Source of the DNA: Hippophae tibetana
Lineage: Eukaryota; Streptophyta; Magnoliopsida; Rosales; Elaeagnaceae
Assembly (NCBI GenBank): GCA_037013495.1
Contig: CM072807.1
Location: 7,629,001-7,693,000 of the forward strand
Length of the DNA: 64,000 bases
Direction: 5' to 3'
Below, piece after piece: positions 22,418 through 36,265 of this stretch; the first letter of the stretch is position 1; each line of letters begins with the position of its first letter. The notes under the pieces are model-generated. The model made no database searches and had not been told where the DNA came from. It saw only the letters and a program-made list of their open reading frames with translations. The translations under genes were made by a program, and so were the position numbers.

Positions 22418-25400
22418 TCATGATAAGTCAAACGATCCCTGCCCTTCATTGATTGCATAAAGAAGTTTCTTGGACATAATTTCCTGTTCAAATAAGATCA
22501 CAGCCAAAGGGATATAAGAGTGAAATCCTGTTTGGTACCTTAATAAAAAATTAAAAAAGAGGCAAAATATCCATGAAATAAAAAATTACCTTGGTAGAGT
22601 AGGGAGGAAGCTTCAGGTAATTAGCACAAGTCATCACACTCGGTAGGTCATCATCCGCTGTTTCTGACGGCCCATTACCATTAGAAGCTGCATTACCTGC
22701 ACTAGAGGAATGCTGCACAAAAATATGCATCCATTTGCTATGTTATATTCACTTTTCATTTTTCCTGAAGTACTGTGTCCAACGACACAACATAGACTTG
22801 ACACTCCAATATAGTATAAATTTATAGAAAATTGAGGACCTATATACGTATCTAAAAATTTATGTCACCAAATGTCCTAAACCAAATGTCCTAAAAGAGT
22901 GTTGTTAATATTCCATTAGTATTTCAAGTGCAACCCAAAAAGATAAGGGTTTTTTTAACAGAAAAATAAAGGACCTTTGATCACATCCCTCTAGGTAGAA
23001 TCAAAGTTAAATTCCACTACGCTTCTTTGGTCATCCCACTTCTTCATAGGGGACAAGAGAAGAGCAGTGATTGAACAGTGACTTCTGACAGACGCCTGAA
23101 GGTAAGAATTTATTACCTTTCTCACAATGGTCAGTTTTGGATTCAGCACTGCCAAACCACCAGGTGGAAGCCTAGGTGCACCAGTAACAAACTGGCAAAA
23201 GGCTCTCTGCTGCTCTGGTGTAAATTCACCCATAATCTCAAGTAACTGAAAATTATGATTAATATTATTAAAATAAGAATTGTTTGACTCAATAAAAGAA
23301 AAGGAACACTGGAATTGTGAAGCCGAAGAATATTTGCAAATTAAACCCTCGTAAATCCACAAAGGTACTTACATTAACAATTGCAGGGCTCTTGGAAGTG
23401 TATCCATGATCAAATTTTATATGATCAGCAAGTGTCTCTGGCTGCATCGATAAAATAAAGACAGGATATGAGAACTTCAGTTTTTCCTTCAAATGTAATG
23501 TGATAAAATAATTGTGAAATAATAAATTACCTCCCACATCTCTCTACGGCCACAGAGCAAATAATCCAATTCATTTGGAGTAAATGTTTGTAAAGAAGTG
23601 ATATCAAAGACCTGCACCAATGCAGCAGCAAAATAAGTGTGGCATTTGAAGATTACATAAAACACCATCATCATACAGAACAATCAGAAAAAAGAACAAA
23701 GCATACAGCAAGTAAATGCTACTTTGCAGCCAATTACACTGAAAAATGATAATATAAACTACTGTCCAATAAAGATCTTGCTAACATGAACAAATCCAAG
23801 ATGCTACTATTTTAAAAAGTTCACAACCCAACAGCCAGAGTCAATTTTCGGAAGTAGCTGGATGCTATTAAGGAAGCTAAAAATGAGTGGTGATACTACA
23901 ACAAGATTGAATATCAGTAGCTTAAAAAAAATCACAATGGTTAGGGGTGAAAACCCTTCAAGGCTATGAGATATAATTTCACAACCAACAAGGAAAGAAA
24001 AGAAGTTCGACGGCAACATGATTGAAAAATGGGACCAAGAAAGTGCAGAACAAAAACAATTTAGACATTGCTAAAAACAACAATGAACACAGATAAGTTC
24101 AATATCCTGACCTGATTGAAACCCGCTCTAAATGCTTCCACTTGTCGCATTATTCCACTCTTCACAGTTGCATCAACAACTAAATATATATACTCTTCCA
24201 AGCTGTTAATATCCACCTGGAAGCAAAATTACAGAAAGCTTCAACAACAAAACAAGGCCGCCAGCAAAAAATTTTGATATTTATAACGTGTTAGGTTTAC
24301 CAATTGATCCCCTTGTTTAAGCACATAATCTGGATAACCGGGCAGCGTGAAATCTAAGCAAAGATCTTCAATTGGAGCCCCACGGAAACGTAAATCAGCA
24401 ATTACATCACAATTATCGTCATTGGATTCCAGATATTGCTTTCTGCAAACCAAGACGTGCAATTCTTCCAGTGTCTTCCCCAACTCAACATCAAAGAAAA
24501 CGACGTCTTGTAAATCAAGCTCCTGAAAAGAAAAAAAAAATGGGCATGTCTTAATAAAAATAAGTCTCTAGACTACAGTAATAACTAACAAATTGGTTAC
24601 ATAATAATGCAAGAATGGCACGCTCTGCAGTTAGCATACTTGGTCCAGCACAAGTTTGTAAAATGCGGTAGAAAATGGTAGATCTAATAGCCTTCCATCT
24701 TGAAGAGCCTTGGCCACTACACGACCAAGCAGCCGGAAATACTCGATCACTTTCGAAAATTGACTGCCATCAGTGGCATCAGCAGTTGGAGGCCAAGGAC
24801 GTGGAAACAACCCATGAGGTGCTTGGACCAAGTCATCATTCATGTTGTTTCTTCCACTTTTCAGTGATTCCTCGTCAATTTCCATCGAAGATTTTTCCAA
24901 TGAAGTGTTTGATCTCCACATACCAAGACCCACTTTTTGTAGATCTTGACTTAAGAGAGTGTAAAACTCAAGCGTAGGACCCAACCCAGTACCCACTTCT
25001 CCAAAATATTCAACTTCAAGAACGGCCTTTTGGCTGGAATACATTTCCATTACTTTTGCAGCAGAATCTAGAATACGATTTCGAGAAACACGAACTTTTT
25101 GGCGCTGCAATCTCCCAAACCTTAGCTCTCTTTCATTGGCTGATCCAGTACCATCAGCACCCTGCTGCTGCTGCTGAAGACGATTCAGAGCACGTGATAA
25201 TCCAAAAGCTGTTGAATAAAAATACTGTCTCCTGGCTTCAAAAGGAAACAAGAAAGGACAAGCTTTTGTCAACTGGTAACACCAGGAAGGAAGAGTTCCA
25301 CTACATAGAGCAAGGGCATCTTGAATCTGTCTGGATAATTTAGGAGTGAGCTTGCTGTTAACAAATTCCTCAGATGAAACCCTAGCACCAGCTGTACTCA

Positions 25401-28400
25401 AGTCATCGAGACTTGAAACCTTACCCTCAGCAAAATTTTCCGAGACTATCTGGGCTCGCAAGCAAGGAGCCAGCTGGTTCAAGCCTTCCAGTACACGTAA
25501 CAATGCTAATACATTATACGTAGGATTAGATTTTTCTAAATCACAAGGAAGCTCACCCTGCAGAATGCTATCCAAAAGCGACACTCGGTGCACTTGAGTA
25601 TCAGAATTAGAATTGGAAACAGATGCCAACTTAGGAGATTTTGACGTACTAGCAGAGCTTGATCCACCAACAGGTGTCCTGCCAATATGACTGTCTGCCC
25701 TCTGGTATGTAATTGTATAAATATCACTCCCCAGTCTGCTTCCATCACTGGATATGAAATCATTGCCACCATACTTCTCATCATCGTCCTCATCCAGTAC
25801 TAGCTGTCGCTGAATTGCCTGATAAATTGTTAAATGCCTATTAAGCTGTTTTCCCCCAGCTGTGAAGATCAGCTTTGGAGGATCACTAGAACTACCAAAA
25901 ACAGGACGTCCCTGACGATCTCTTCCTCCCCTGATACCTCTTCCATTAGAAGATAGGCCAGCCATGGCAGCAGCAGCAAATGACAGAGCACCCCTTGAAC
26001 CATAAGAACTGCCACTTCGATGATCATTGGAATCTGAACGCCTAGCAGTAGCAGCCCTGCTACTGGAGCCAGATACTGGATTAGAGTGGTTATCACTAGT
26101 TGCTTGAGCTGCACCACTCTCCTCTGCTGGGTCTCCCAATTTAACATCGTGCACTTTTTCAGGCGTGCAAATAGGCAAATAACCATCTCTAAGCACCTAC
26201 AGAAAAGCCCACAAAAATCAAGCACAATTATCAATAAAAAGAGAAAATAAACAAGCAAATGAAGACCCATTAAAAAGATGCAGACCAAAAAAACTAAAAA
26301 TTCAAAAGAACATACATCATCCTGATCATCATCTTCATCATCTGAGATATCATCGTCCTCTATTACCAATGCATCATCAATCTCAGCGGGTGATATGTCC
26401 AAATCCTCATCCTATAAACATTAAGTAGCATGAAAACAAAAGTACTGTTAAAAAAATGCTGTAATGGAAGCCAACAAGCAGGTTCTTGCTCTGTGCCAAA
26501 TAAAGTTAGTTTGACAATAAACTATAATTGGTGAAAACCACTTGATTATTAAAATATCCAGATATATTTATTAAAAAAAACATTGAATTCCATTTGAGGG
26601 CAGCTGACATAATCTATAGTGAAATCCAAAATTTGATATATTTATTCAAAGGGGAGAATTTGCACCGACTATAGGTGAGACATAACAAGGCATCATTTAA
26701 TTTAAACTATTTGTATCTTAGCTCAACTTCTCCCCATTTCCCATAAAAACTTTCATATATAACATAATAACAGTACCATGAAATGCAAAGACGTCTATAT
26801 GACTTCTGTATATATCCTTTTAATTTGAATTATTATGATTATATATGTCATATTAGATGTCACAACAAACCTCAGACGTAGTGTCCCCGTTAACAGGTTT
26901 CAATTGAGCATCTTTATCCACAGCTGATCTTCTATGTATTGCACTTCTTGTCTGAGGTCCCCTTGCCTCCTCCTCAGAAGACTTTAAAACAGCTTTACCC
27001 TTCCCTTTTGATGAGCTTGCGCTCTTATCTAGCAGTGGTTCCTTCCTAACTGTATCACCTATGTTGACAGATGTTCTCGATCGAGTAGAATGTCGATGAG
27101 TGGTTGAAGCAGGATTTGGAAAAGATGGAGATGATGCACCTGCCCCTGAAGGTGTTGTTCCAGACTCAGAGTTCTCAGCAGATGCAGAAGGCTTCTGACC
27201 AGATTCGCCTCGCTGAACTCGAGGCCAAAGAAACTCTTCCACAGAAGCTAAACTTGCTAATGGATCAATTAATACAATATTTGATGAATAATCACGAAGC
27301 GCTTTTTCTCCATGTGAACGGCAAAGACGCAACTTAAATGGCTGAGATAATGCACTTAGTCCAGAAGAAAGACGAGCACTTCCACTAGCTGATCTTGCTG
27401 AATGGCTAAGGACAACAGGGAAACGCTCTAAGGAGGATAGAGCATTTTGAAGCTTCTGAACTAAGACAGTCATAGGAGCTGTACTCCCAACATTACTGAA
27501 AGGAAGAGCAACAGCAACAAATGCTTTAAATCTTCTAAGTGCTTGCTGGCGAAGCTTGGGCAAGTTTGCTTCTGCAACCCTCTCCTTGGAGAAGTACCCA
27601 CAAGAAAAATAATTTAGTAAGGCTGCAACAACACCACTGCCAATAAACTCAAAAGTGGATACACCATCCCCTTTGCTCAGTTCTGTCAGCATCTCAGATA
27701 CCACACCAATCAGATAATCTTCCTTATATGCAGAACCATCAACTTGGCAAGATCCCAAAGATTTTAACTTCCCCTTAGCTCTAGCTTTTTGGTCATTAAC
27801 ACCAGCATTTAACTTCAAGCAAAGGTTCTTCAAATGCAACAGATCATCTGTCACTCCAACTTCAACTGCACCAGGATCGGAAGGGAAATATTTGTCTTTA
27901 AAATTTTTAGCACATGTACTGACAGACATGCGAAGATTTGAGTTAACAGTTGGAATCTCAACAGAACTTGGAGGTGAACCAACATTTACTGAAGCAGAAT
28001 TTTTTGACTCCTCCAGTGAACTTCCATCAAGATTAGAGTTGCCACTGCGTCTTCTATAGCGCCTAGAGCGTGAGGACGTTCCAGTCACACTATCATTATC
28101 CTTATCAGCTGAAGATGTTTGAGCAGAAGCAGGACTAGGTGTACCAGCTAAGATAAGTTGGTCTACAGCATGAACCACACCTTCTCTCATGAACATCTTG
28201 GAAAAGATTTCTGGAAGCTTTTCCATAAGAATCTCAGCAATTTGGAGAGAAGGAACCAGGACATGTGGATCTTTCCAAGCCAAAACCCCAGCTAAGAAAC
28301 TATCATATGAAATAGGAAAATCCACATAAGCATGCATGTCAACTAGGGGTGGCAATTTGGGCCACCGTACGGAAACATTAATACGGAATTATTTTTAATT

Positions 28401-31274
28401 ACAAATGACTGCTAAATTATTTTTCCACTATTATAAAACATATGACGACCAAAAAATATTTTAAAAAATTAAAAAAAAAACATGACTTTGGGACAAAAAC
28501 ACAAACATGCACAACAGGATGACACCCCTAATATCAACATACTCAGAAAAATATAAACACAGCAAGAAAAATAAAATACAAAGATTATTTTACATACCTT
28601 GACACATTTGTCACACTTAATAACGACTCTATCATGTCTGCAGTACTGAAATACATTGACTTCCCAATAACTGAGAGACATTTATGGCGAACAGGGCCAT
28701 TCACACTAGAACCATAGACCTGCTTGACAAATTGATAAACTAGCATTTATAACAGAAGCTAAATTAGGATTTATGAAAAATAATATATAACAGAAACTGA
28801 CCTGTATTGATATAGGAACAAGATCCATTCCAAATTGTCGAAGAAGCTCAGGCTGTTCATTCAACAATTGTTCACGGCCAGACACCTTAGAAGCATTTTC
28901 TTCTGTTTCTTCTTGTTTCCCTGAACTGCTAGCATTAGAATTTTTCACCATAGGTCCTCTCACGAATACATTGAAGCTAGAAGGAAGCGAGATGGATCCT
29001 TGAGGCAATGGAGGAAGAAGCTCATTTGCAAGATTGACCATCTCAAAAATCTATAAGCAAAATAATGAAACCAAAACATGTAAGCAATATCTTAGTATTA
29101 GTACTAACAAGTGACAGCATGATTAAGGGATGTGTTCCACCCCCATTATGCTAAGGGAAAAAAGTTGTCATATAATGTCAATTTTACACAAAGCTACAAG
29201 AATGAAGCAATAGTTACCTGCTCTGGTGGTCTACTCAAAGCCGGCGGAACTGATGAATTTGCTGAAACGCCAGAACCAGACAGTATATCTTTGAGAATGC
29301 CACTAATTCCAAGGAGAAGCAAAGTTTTGGCACACAATGAGGATCCACTTGCACACGTGGAAAGAAGTCGGATTAAGCCCTGCAAGCCATCCAAATCAAA
29401 ATCAAAAGCCTCAAAACATAGATATCAATTTTAGAGAGGAAATGAACCTACTGTATAAGTTGGTGTGCTGAGAGATGACTGTCCACCACCAAAGTTGCTG
29501 GTGGAAATAAGAGTTGCAGCTTGTGCAACTAGCCCATGATTACACAGTTCATCCAGTTTATCAGGAGAGGAAGCAAATGCTTCAGCAATTCTAGTCAAAC
29601 AAATAGATGCATGCTCAAGCACCTACAAACATAGCAAAAGGAATCTAACTATGAGTTATCTAAGAATTGTAGAAAATTTGTATCCTTAATGGGAATGTGA
29701 AAGAAGAAGGAACAAACAGGTTACCTTTGAATCATGATACTGGAGAAGGTTTGTTAACAGTGGGACAGCTTCCATGACAAAGTCAGATGCATCAGAGGGA
29801 AGTTTCTTGCACATATTTGCAGCAGTAGAAAGTGCCACACGCTGAAAGCCAATATCCGGTTTTAACAATCCAAATAAAATAAGATAATCAAAATACAGGA
29901 TATTATGATACCTTTTCAGCAAAGATTTACCTGAACGCCAGTGGAGAAGAAATCAAGATATGAAAGCACTGCCATTAGAGCACCAGCTCGCAGACAAGCA
30001 GTTGGATGTTCCTGAGATATTTTCTTGAGTGCTTGAAGGGACTGTTTAAATACAAAAGGTCAGAAAATATGAGAAACAGGAAGCAGAACATCAGAAATGC
30101 TGAAGAATCTAAGCCTATGTTAACTTTTACAAGGTTACACAGGTTAGCATTTTCACCGTAACTAGCAGTAACATATGTATCTCATGGATGCACCTACCGC
30201 TTGCAACAGGCCAAGATCAAAACATATCATTTTCTTCTTCTTTTTACATATATTTAAAACAAAATCAAAAGATGGTTTCCAAAAGAACGACAAGAAATGC
30301 ACGTCAAAACTGATTCTTTACTTGAACCATAAAAAAATGTTCAATGCACAAGGGAGACCGAGACCAACCTGTTCAGCCAAGTCCATGTACTCAATAGTGA
30401 GCAACCTAGCACAAAAGCAAGAAACAGCCCCGTAATGAACAACAGCAGCACATGAAGAGGGTAGTACATCGCATAGATGAGTCAGCGCTCTAGCAGCCAA
30501 AAGCATAATATCTGGATTGCTTTCGTGATTAAGAAGACCCACAAGCACAGGAACAAAAGAATCTACCGAAAAAGTACTCAGTGACTCCTCGGTCCCAATA
30601 GAAAGCATCTCACAAAGCTGAGTTAAAGCTTCAACCTGCTTCCCTTCTTCCCCATCAGCACGCAACCCAGATAAAATCTTCTTGAGCCTGCCACTCTGGT
30701 GCGATGAGGAAGCCGATCCAATTGCCGACGAGGGCAATAGATCATCCAACCCAGCCCCAATTTTCCTAAGAAGCCCTTGAAGGGCACTGCTGGCAGAGGT
30801 CAAATTCTGATGCAAAATACCCACGCCACCTTCACTATCATTATCATCTTCGTCACCGTTACCTCCACTTTCCATATTCAACCCCAAATTCCGTTCTATT
30901 TCTCTATCCCTGTCTCTGCCTCTAACCCTGACCTCGTGCTCCTTCTCCTTCCCTTTATCAGACCCATCTCTGTCAGAATTCTTTGATCGGCGACCCCGGC
31001 CACGGGAACCAGAAGATTCGTTAGTGGGATAGTCCATGGGAAGTGAAGAGTGTGCAGAGGCAGCTACGGTTGTAGGTTCTTGAAGGATCCTAGTGGCTCG
31101 GGACCGAGTCGAAATTGATACCGGATGTGGTGGTGGGTTTGACGAAGAGGAAGAAGAAGCTGTTAAACGGGCTCGCTTGCTAGAACGGGTGGTTGGACCG
31201 GCTACAGTTGCTGATGAAGACGATGAAAGGGCTGCTGAGGAAGCATCCGCCCGCTTCCGACTCCGAGTTTCCAT
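22418..31274 (-). CDS. UPL3: UPL3/KAKTUS HECT-type E3 ubiquitin ligase
   Basis: UPL3 transfers ubiquitin from E2 to substrates through a catalytic cysteine. In Arabidopsis it restrains trichome endoreduplication and branching. Seventeen exons: 30369-31274, 29931-30041, 29725-29841, 29452-29622, 29218-29379, 28802-29050, 28598-28719, 26871-28299, 26316-26411, 24640-26196, 24301-24522, 24112-24216, 23531-23611, 23373-23441, 23117-23245, 22590-22712 and 22418-22483. They sum to 5715 nt, or 1904 residues, the family's usual size. The start [13 protein letters not shown] is standard; the N terminus is Ser-rich and basic-acidic. Armadillo-type repeats follow (exons 1-5), then the [20 protein letters not shown] region, an acidic stretch (exon 9) and a QQQQQ run. 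The HECT domain spans about residues 1490-1904; its catalytic Cys1871 lies in [17 protein letters not shown], and the protein ends GQGSFDLS. No break was found. Confidence 0.97.
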
Positions 31275-32611
31275 ACAAGAACCCAAACCCCCTCAATTGG
31301 ATTAATCGCTCGTCTAACCGAGCGGCAATCACTATGTCTCCGATCTGATTATTCTCTGCATCGGCAACAAGATCAATCCAATCTGAAATTATTCCCCGTC
31401 AACAATTAAAGAAAAAAAACCTAACTCAATTCGAAACCCTATATTCTTTCACTCTACAGCCCTAAATGAACCGCGTTGGATAAAAGTAGGAATTGTAGTT
31501 AAAATATAATCAAAAATAAACCATAGAATCCAATAATACCAATATGAGCCTTAGTATCCACAGAAAAAATCGAATTAATGTTCACTTCTTGTATCTTTTT
31601 TTCCTTTTAAACTTTGTGTAAGAGCTTGAGCTTCAGATAGGAAGAGGCTGGAATGAAATAAAAACCCTAAACGAAAAGAAAGAACAAAGGTCGACTCGAG
31701 CATACCTCTATATATATTATTCTATTCTTCCTTTTCTTCATTTGCATTATACTCATATTTGTATCGTGTAATAAAAAAATAAAGAAATGCGACGTCTCAC
31801 TTTTCTAATCTCTTTTAATCCTTTTGATAATTAAAAAAAATATTTAATTAATAATTTTTATTTTAAAAAAACATTTAATAATTTTAAAATTATTTTATTA
31901 AAAAATTTATCAAGAATATTCTCGATCATTTTACTGTTTGTTTGTATTGCGCTTAGTTTAGCGAAAAACACAAGGTATCTCGGGATATACATATAGGGTG
32001 TAAGGGTAAGGCGTTGTTGCTCTAACTAGTAAGACGACCCCTTTCTTACACATATTTGTTTCGTTCTTCTTAGCTCTCGAACCCAAGACCTAACACAAAG
32101 CTTAAGGTTTTAATGTTGATGCTTCACACCGATCTATGTCCAGAATCTTGGACCCCACGTGGATATCCTGAGATCGAAGAACTTCGATTCAAACACTGTT
32201 CATTATATAAAATTATCTAATTATTTTCTTTAAAAAAAAATTATCAATAAAATATGTATTAATAAAAATATTTTAAATAAAATAATTAATAAACGCATTT
32301 CTTAATTTAGAGAATTAAACAATACTTGTACTCAAACAAAATAAGACATTTATCCCTAATTTAAACTCATATAATGATGAATATATATTTTTTTATATGA
32401 AATGATTTTATCATTAACTTTAATAATTATTTATTAAATTTAAATTTAAAAATTTGATAACATGTCGAACTTTGTTAATATTAATTTGAGTTATAACATT
32501 ATTACATGATTTAAAGTTATAAAAATCATGCAAAAAATTGAAGATTTATATATACTACAAACGAGAGTAAATTATGTATATATTATTATTAATTATATTA
32601 AAAATAAATTT
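31275..32611. other. UPL3 upstream region and AT-rich intergenic DNA
   Basis: The first few hundred bases upstream of the ATG at 31274 should hold the UPL3 5' untranslated region and promoter. The rest is very AT-rich. No gene or element was recognised. Confidence 0.5.
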
Positions 32612-33147
32612 AGTTTTATAGATATTATTGATGTCGATTTTTATTAGATTGGATATACCTATGTTTCCTACGGACATGAGAACATATAATATAATGTTAG
32701 GACCTTGGAAAACCACGATGTGTGTTGACCTTTAGTCCTACGATGTTTAAATAAGTTTAGGTAGTAAGAAAAAAAAATATTTGTGTCTCTTCTTATGATG
32801 CAAATAGATTCATAAAGAGATATTTAGGAAAATAGTATAAATCTGCAATTGAAAAGTTAAGAAGTTATGTTACAATGTTGAATAGTAGTGACTATTTATA
32901 GAAGATAATACATTTGTTGATAACTCTTACCTATAGCGATAAACTACTCTAAATATCGAAGATTTATTTACTTAATTATCTCATTATTAAATAATTAAAA
33001 GTTTAAATGCTAATCGTTTATCCAATTAGATATTTAACTAATAATATGTTTATCTGCTAACTACACTAACTGGACTAGTTACGAATTATTTGTTGAGTAT
33101 GACCTCTTATATTATACCACATGATGTGAACTATTTTATACCAAACA
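32612..33147 (-). repeat. Element A 3' LTR (left)
   Basis: It matches the right copy through shared words such as 'tttaaataagttt', 'aagttaagaagttatgtta', 'tgactatttatag', 'tttatcca.ttagatatttaact' and 'acctcttatatt'. It ends ACCAAACA. The left border is uncertain by about 20 bp. Confidence 0.75.
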
Positions 33148-35961
33148 TCAACCCCTTAGACTTGCTAGGTCTAGATACATGGGTTATGAGGTCTATTTTG
33201 TAATTCTATTATCACCTAGGTTCATTATTTTCTAAGACTTACTAGTGGTGTCAAATTCACTCTTAAAGTGATCATTACTTGCCTATATGATGAATTTCTT
33301 ATTTTTCTCGTGCACTCAAAATAACTGTGATAATGTCTTGTTGTCGATGATTTTTACGAATTCTTAATTAGATTCCATGTTAAGGAGCTATGTCCATGTT
33401 AAAACCACTACTTAATAGGTCTATTTCCCCATTTTTTTAGAAAGGATATAGATATAAATGTGTGAGCTTGTGAGCCCACGGGTTACCCAAGAGCTTGATT
33501 AAGGAAGGAGTGATGGACAAACGGGATCAAACTTTATCGTCGTAAGGACAAGTGAACATAGTCTAGGACAGATTGCGTGAGATGGCCCCAAGTAGAGGAC
33601 TAATATAGAAGTATAGGACCTATGTTTAACCAACCATGGTATGTCTAGCCATAGGATAGCCCACTATTAGAGTGCTCAATCATGGTTCAACCACTCATAG
33701 TCCTGTCCAGTAATGGTTTGGACACTTCATAGTATGGGTGGCTCGGGTCTACGCATTGGTGACCAAGTGTGCATCAAGTTGAGAAATAGTCTCAAACCAT
33801 TTCGTCAATGCGGTTTTGTCCATAATGACGGTTCTACAATCCTTACAAAATCTTTCGATGACATGACCACCTTTTTCTAAAAGAACTACATAAGTGTGAG
33901 GGTTATGATACTACTTTTGTAGATATCCTCTTTCTTTAACACTTAGGCTTTTCCTTGTAATTGTTTTTCTAACTTGTGCACTTTGTCCCTTGTCGAAACG
34001 AAATGTCATGGGTGCACAGAGATCTGGACTTTTAAGAGTTCCAGATTATAGGGATCATGTCTTGGTTGCCTTAACTTTTGGTAGGACCAATATCCTTGTC
34101 TATTTAATAAATTATGTGTTTGACTTGTGCCCAAAATTTGTTCGAAATATAGACATATGGTTGAACACTTTAGTAATATACTTGATCGTAAAAGTCCATC
34201 ACTAGAGTTGTCCATTATTTAGGAGGACACATGATGTGGCATGACTTAGGAAGGCAGTGGATGAGGCGTCGTGGCACATTAGATAGAAGTTTGTGCTAGG
34301 TAGAAGTTTATGCTTCGTAACCTTCAATTAGTCTTGGAGATCAGAGATGTTTGGACACTTCATGTGCTTCAAACCTTGTACTTCCTACATGAGTTACTCA
34401 CTAAATTTTGCACCTTATAGTAGTTGTACCAAAGGGTAACAACCCCATGGACCTAGATAGTAAGTTTTGGTCTTTTGTTCAAATATTTTTTTAATACTTA
34501 GTGTCGACTGTAGATGGTACAAACCATTGAGTTGGATGCTTTCATTATGAATTCATTGAGGTCATCCCTTGTTATAGATTTTCAAAGTTTATAGAGCTTG
34601 TAAATTATGACATGGCTAGTAGGGTTTCCAAGGCCTAGTGGTCTACCATATGCTTAGATCATAATGTTATAGTTCAAGTATTTGTATCAACCTTTTGGAC
34701 ATATGTATATGTCATGTTAGTTTTCTATTTTCGTACTTTTGAATCAGGTGTGATTATGTACTCGTGTAGCATCCAAATACCTATTTTACTTTTTGGTGAG
34801 ATCCATTTGTGATCTTGTCTGTTTCGAGACGAAGGATGCTTCTTAAGCATATCCCTTATTGGGACCTTTGATCTACTATGTTGGTACGTAATGGTATGTA
34901 CTTATTGGGAGCGGGTCCAAAGAGATCCAAATGGCTACATGTCTATGCATATATACCCTAATTGGTCATATACATTGTGTCCCACCATATATGTCGTGTT
35001 CGACTATGCTCTCCTTGTTCGATAACTTGGGATGTGTACGGTCATGTGTGACATATTGGTCACATAGGCCATGTACCATGTTGGGTCACATGTGTCGTGT
35101 CTAACCACGTGCCATGTCAGGTCACACGTGACGTGTTCGACAATGTGCCATTAGGTGGGCTCATGTTGGCCCAGTTTATCGTGTGTACATTAGCTAGTTT
35201 GGTCCTTTTTAGTTTGACCATGTACTCATTAGGCTTGTGCTTAGACTTTGTTGCTTTCAAATGATTTATTTTCATTTTGTCTAAGTAAGGGTATTTTTTT
35301 GAGCCAAGGTGTTCTTGGTATGCTTAAGTATATCAAGGTATCCAAACAGTATGTCTTGAGACTTAGAAAACTTTTGTAGTCCTTGGTGGATTATTACATC
35401 CTATCACGAGTGTCATTGCACTTTGTTTGTGTCTGATAGTTTTTATTAACGGCCATGGTTGGAGACTCAGGGTCCCCAATGTGAGTAAATATGTGCTTGC
35501 ATGGATAGGGTGTGAAAGTTGTAGCAACTCTTAGATCCAAGGCATGGTTGCTGCCTGTTCAAAGGTCTAGCACAACCCATAGAGGTGGGGCGCAAAAGTT
35601 ATAGCAAATGCATAATTGCTACCTATTCAAAGGCCAAACACGACCCGTAAATGTAGGGCATAGAAGTTGTAGCAACTCTTAATCTTGAGGTGTAGTTGTT
35701 GCCTATTCAAAGGTCTAACATAGACCATAGAGGTAGGGCGTAGAAATTATAGCAATACCTAAACTCAGGGCATAGTTGCTGGCTATTTAAAGGTCTAGCA
35801 TGGCCTATAGAGGTTAAGTGCATAAGTTGTAGCAAGTTTAGACCACAAGGATATTGACGTATGACTTTTCATAGTCCATACTTATCAAACCCTTCGTAGT
35901 TTGGACTTCCCTCATCCTTCCCGAATTTTACAAATGTAGATGAAGTTATGCCTAAAACTTG
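33148..35961. other. Element A internal DNA, left part
   Basis: No intact protein domain was recognised on either strand. The stretch 34900-35200 is dense in imperfect copies of the words 'gtcacatgtg' and 'cgtgtc'. An 80-bp tandem repeat occupies 35511-35840. Confidence 0.45.
35511..35840. repeat. 80-bp tandem repeat, four copies and a partial
   Basis: Units start at 35511, 35591, 35659, 35739 and 35819 (periods 80, 68, 80, 80). Each has the order 'agttgtagcaa', 'gttgctgcctattcaaagg', 'ctagcac.acccatagaggt'. The second unit lacks about 12 bp. The copies are diverged, so the array is old. Confidence 0.85.
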
Positions 35962-36246
35962 TTGTTATAGAACATATCAAATTTAGATAGAGAAAGTGAA
36001 TAGATGTAATAAATGTGTCATTAATGATTCTTGGGGTTTTGTATTCTATTTCACATGATTCTTGGGGTTTTGTATTCTTAGGGTGCATATGCATCTGCTA
36101 TAAAATTTACATTAAATGGGCATAAATTACTGAATGCATCCAGTCTTCACCACAACATTACTTATGCAAATCCGATCTCCTTCTCGATAATGAGCACGGT
36201 GATCACGTCTTATCTTTAACATAAACATGTAGAACATATCCAAACA
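35962..36246 (-). repeat. Element B 3' LTR (left)
   Basis: On the minus strand it starts TGTTTGGATATGTTCT after a purine-rich tract (GAAAGAGTAAAAGACTCAT, 36247-36265). The words 'catatcaaatttaga.agagaaa', 'aataaatgtgtc.ttaatgattcttggg' and 'aacatatccaaaca' are shared with the right copy. The word 'attcttggggttttgtattct' occurs twice in this copy only. The outer border is good to a few bases. Confidence 0.75.
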
Positions 36247-36265
36247 ATGAGTCTTTTACTCTTTC

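Noticed and set aside
25150-25180. CTG/CAG triplet run as an expansion-type repeat
   Set aside because: It encodes a short five-glutamine run inside UPL3 exon 10, a common and small coding repeat.
24675-25597. Plus-strand frames opposite UPL3 exon 10
   Set aside because: They are shadows of the HECT-encoding exon on the minus strand, whose codon pattern and protein similarity are clear.
26853-28355. A separate 500-residue protein starting [13 protein letters not shown]
   Set aside because: This is UPL3 exon 8. The first residues lie in the preceding intron; the acceptor AG before 28299 fits the neighbouring exons.
31274-31286. Upstream start MGSC for UPL3
   Set aside because: The codon there is TTG, not ATG, and METRSRKRA at 31274 is the conserved start.
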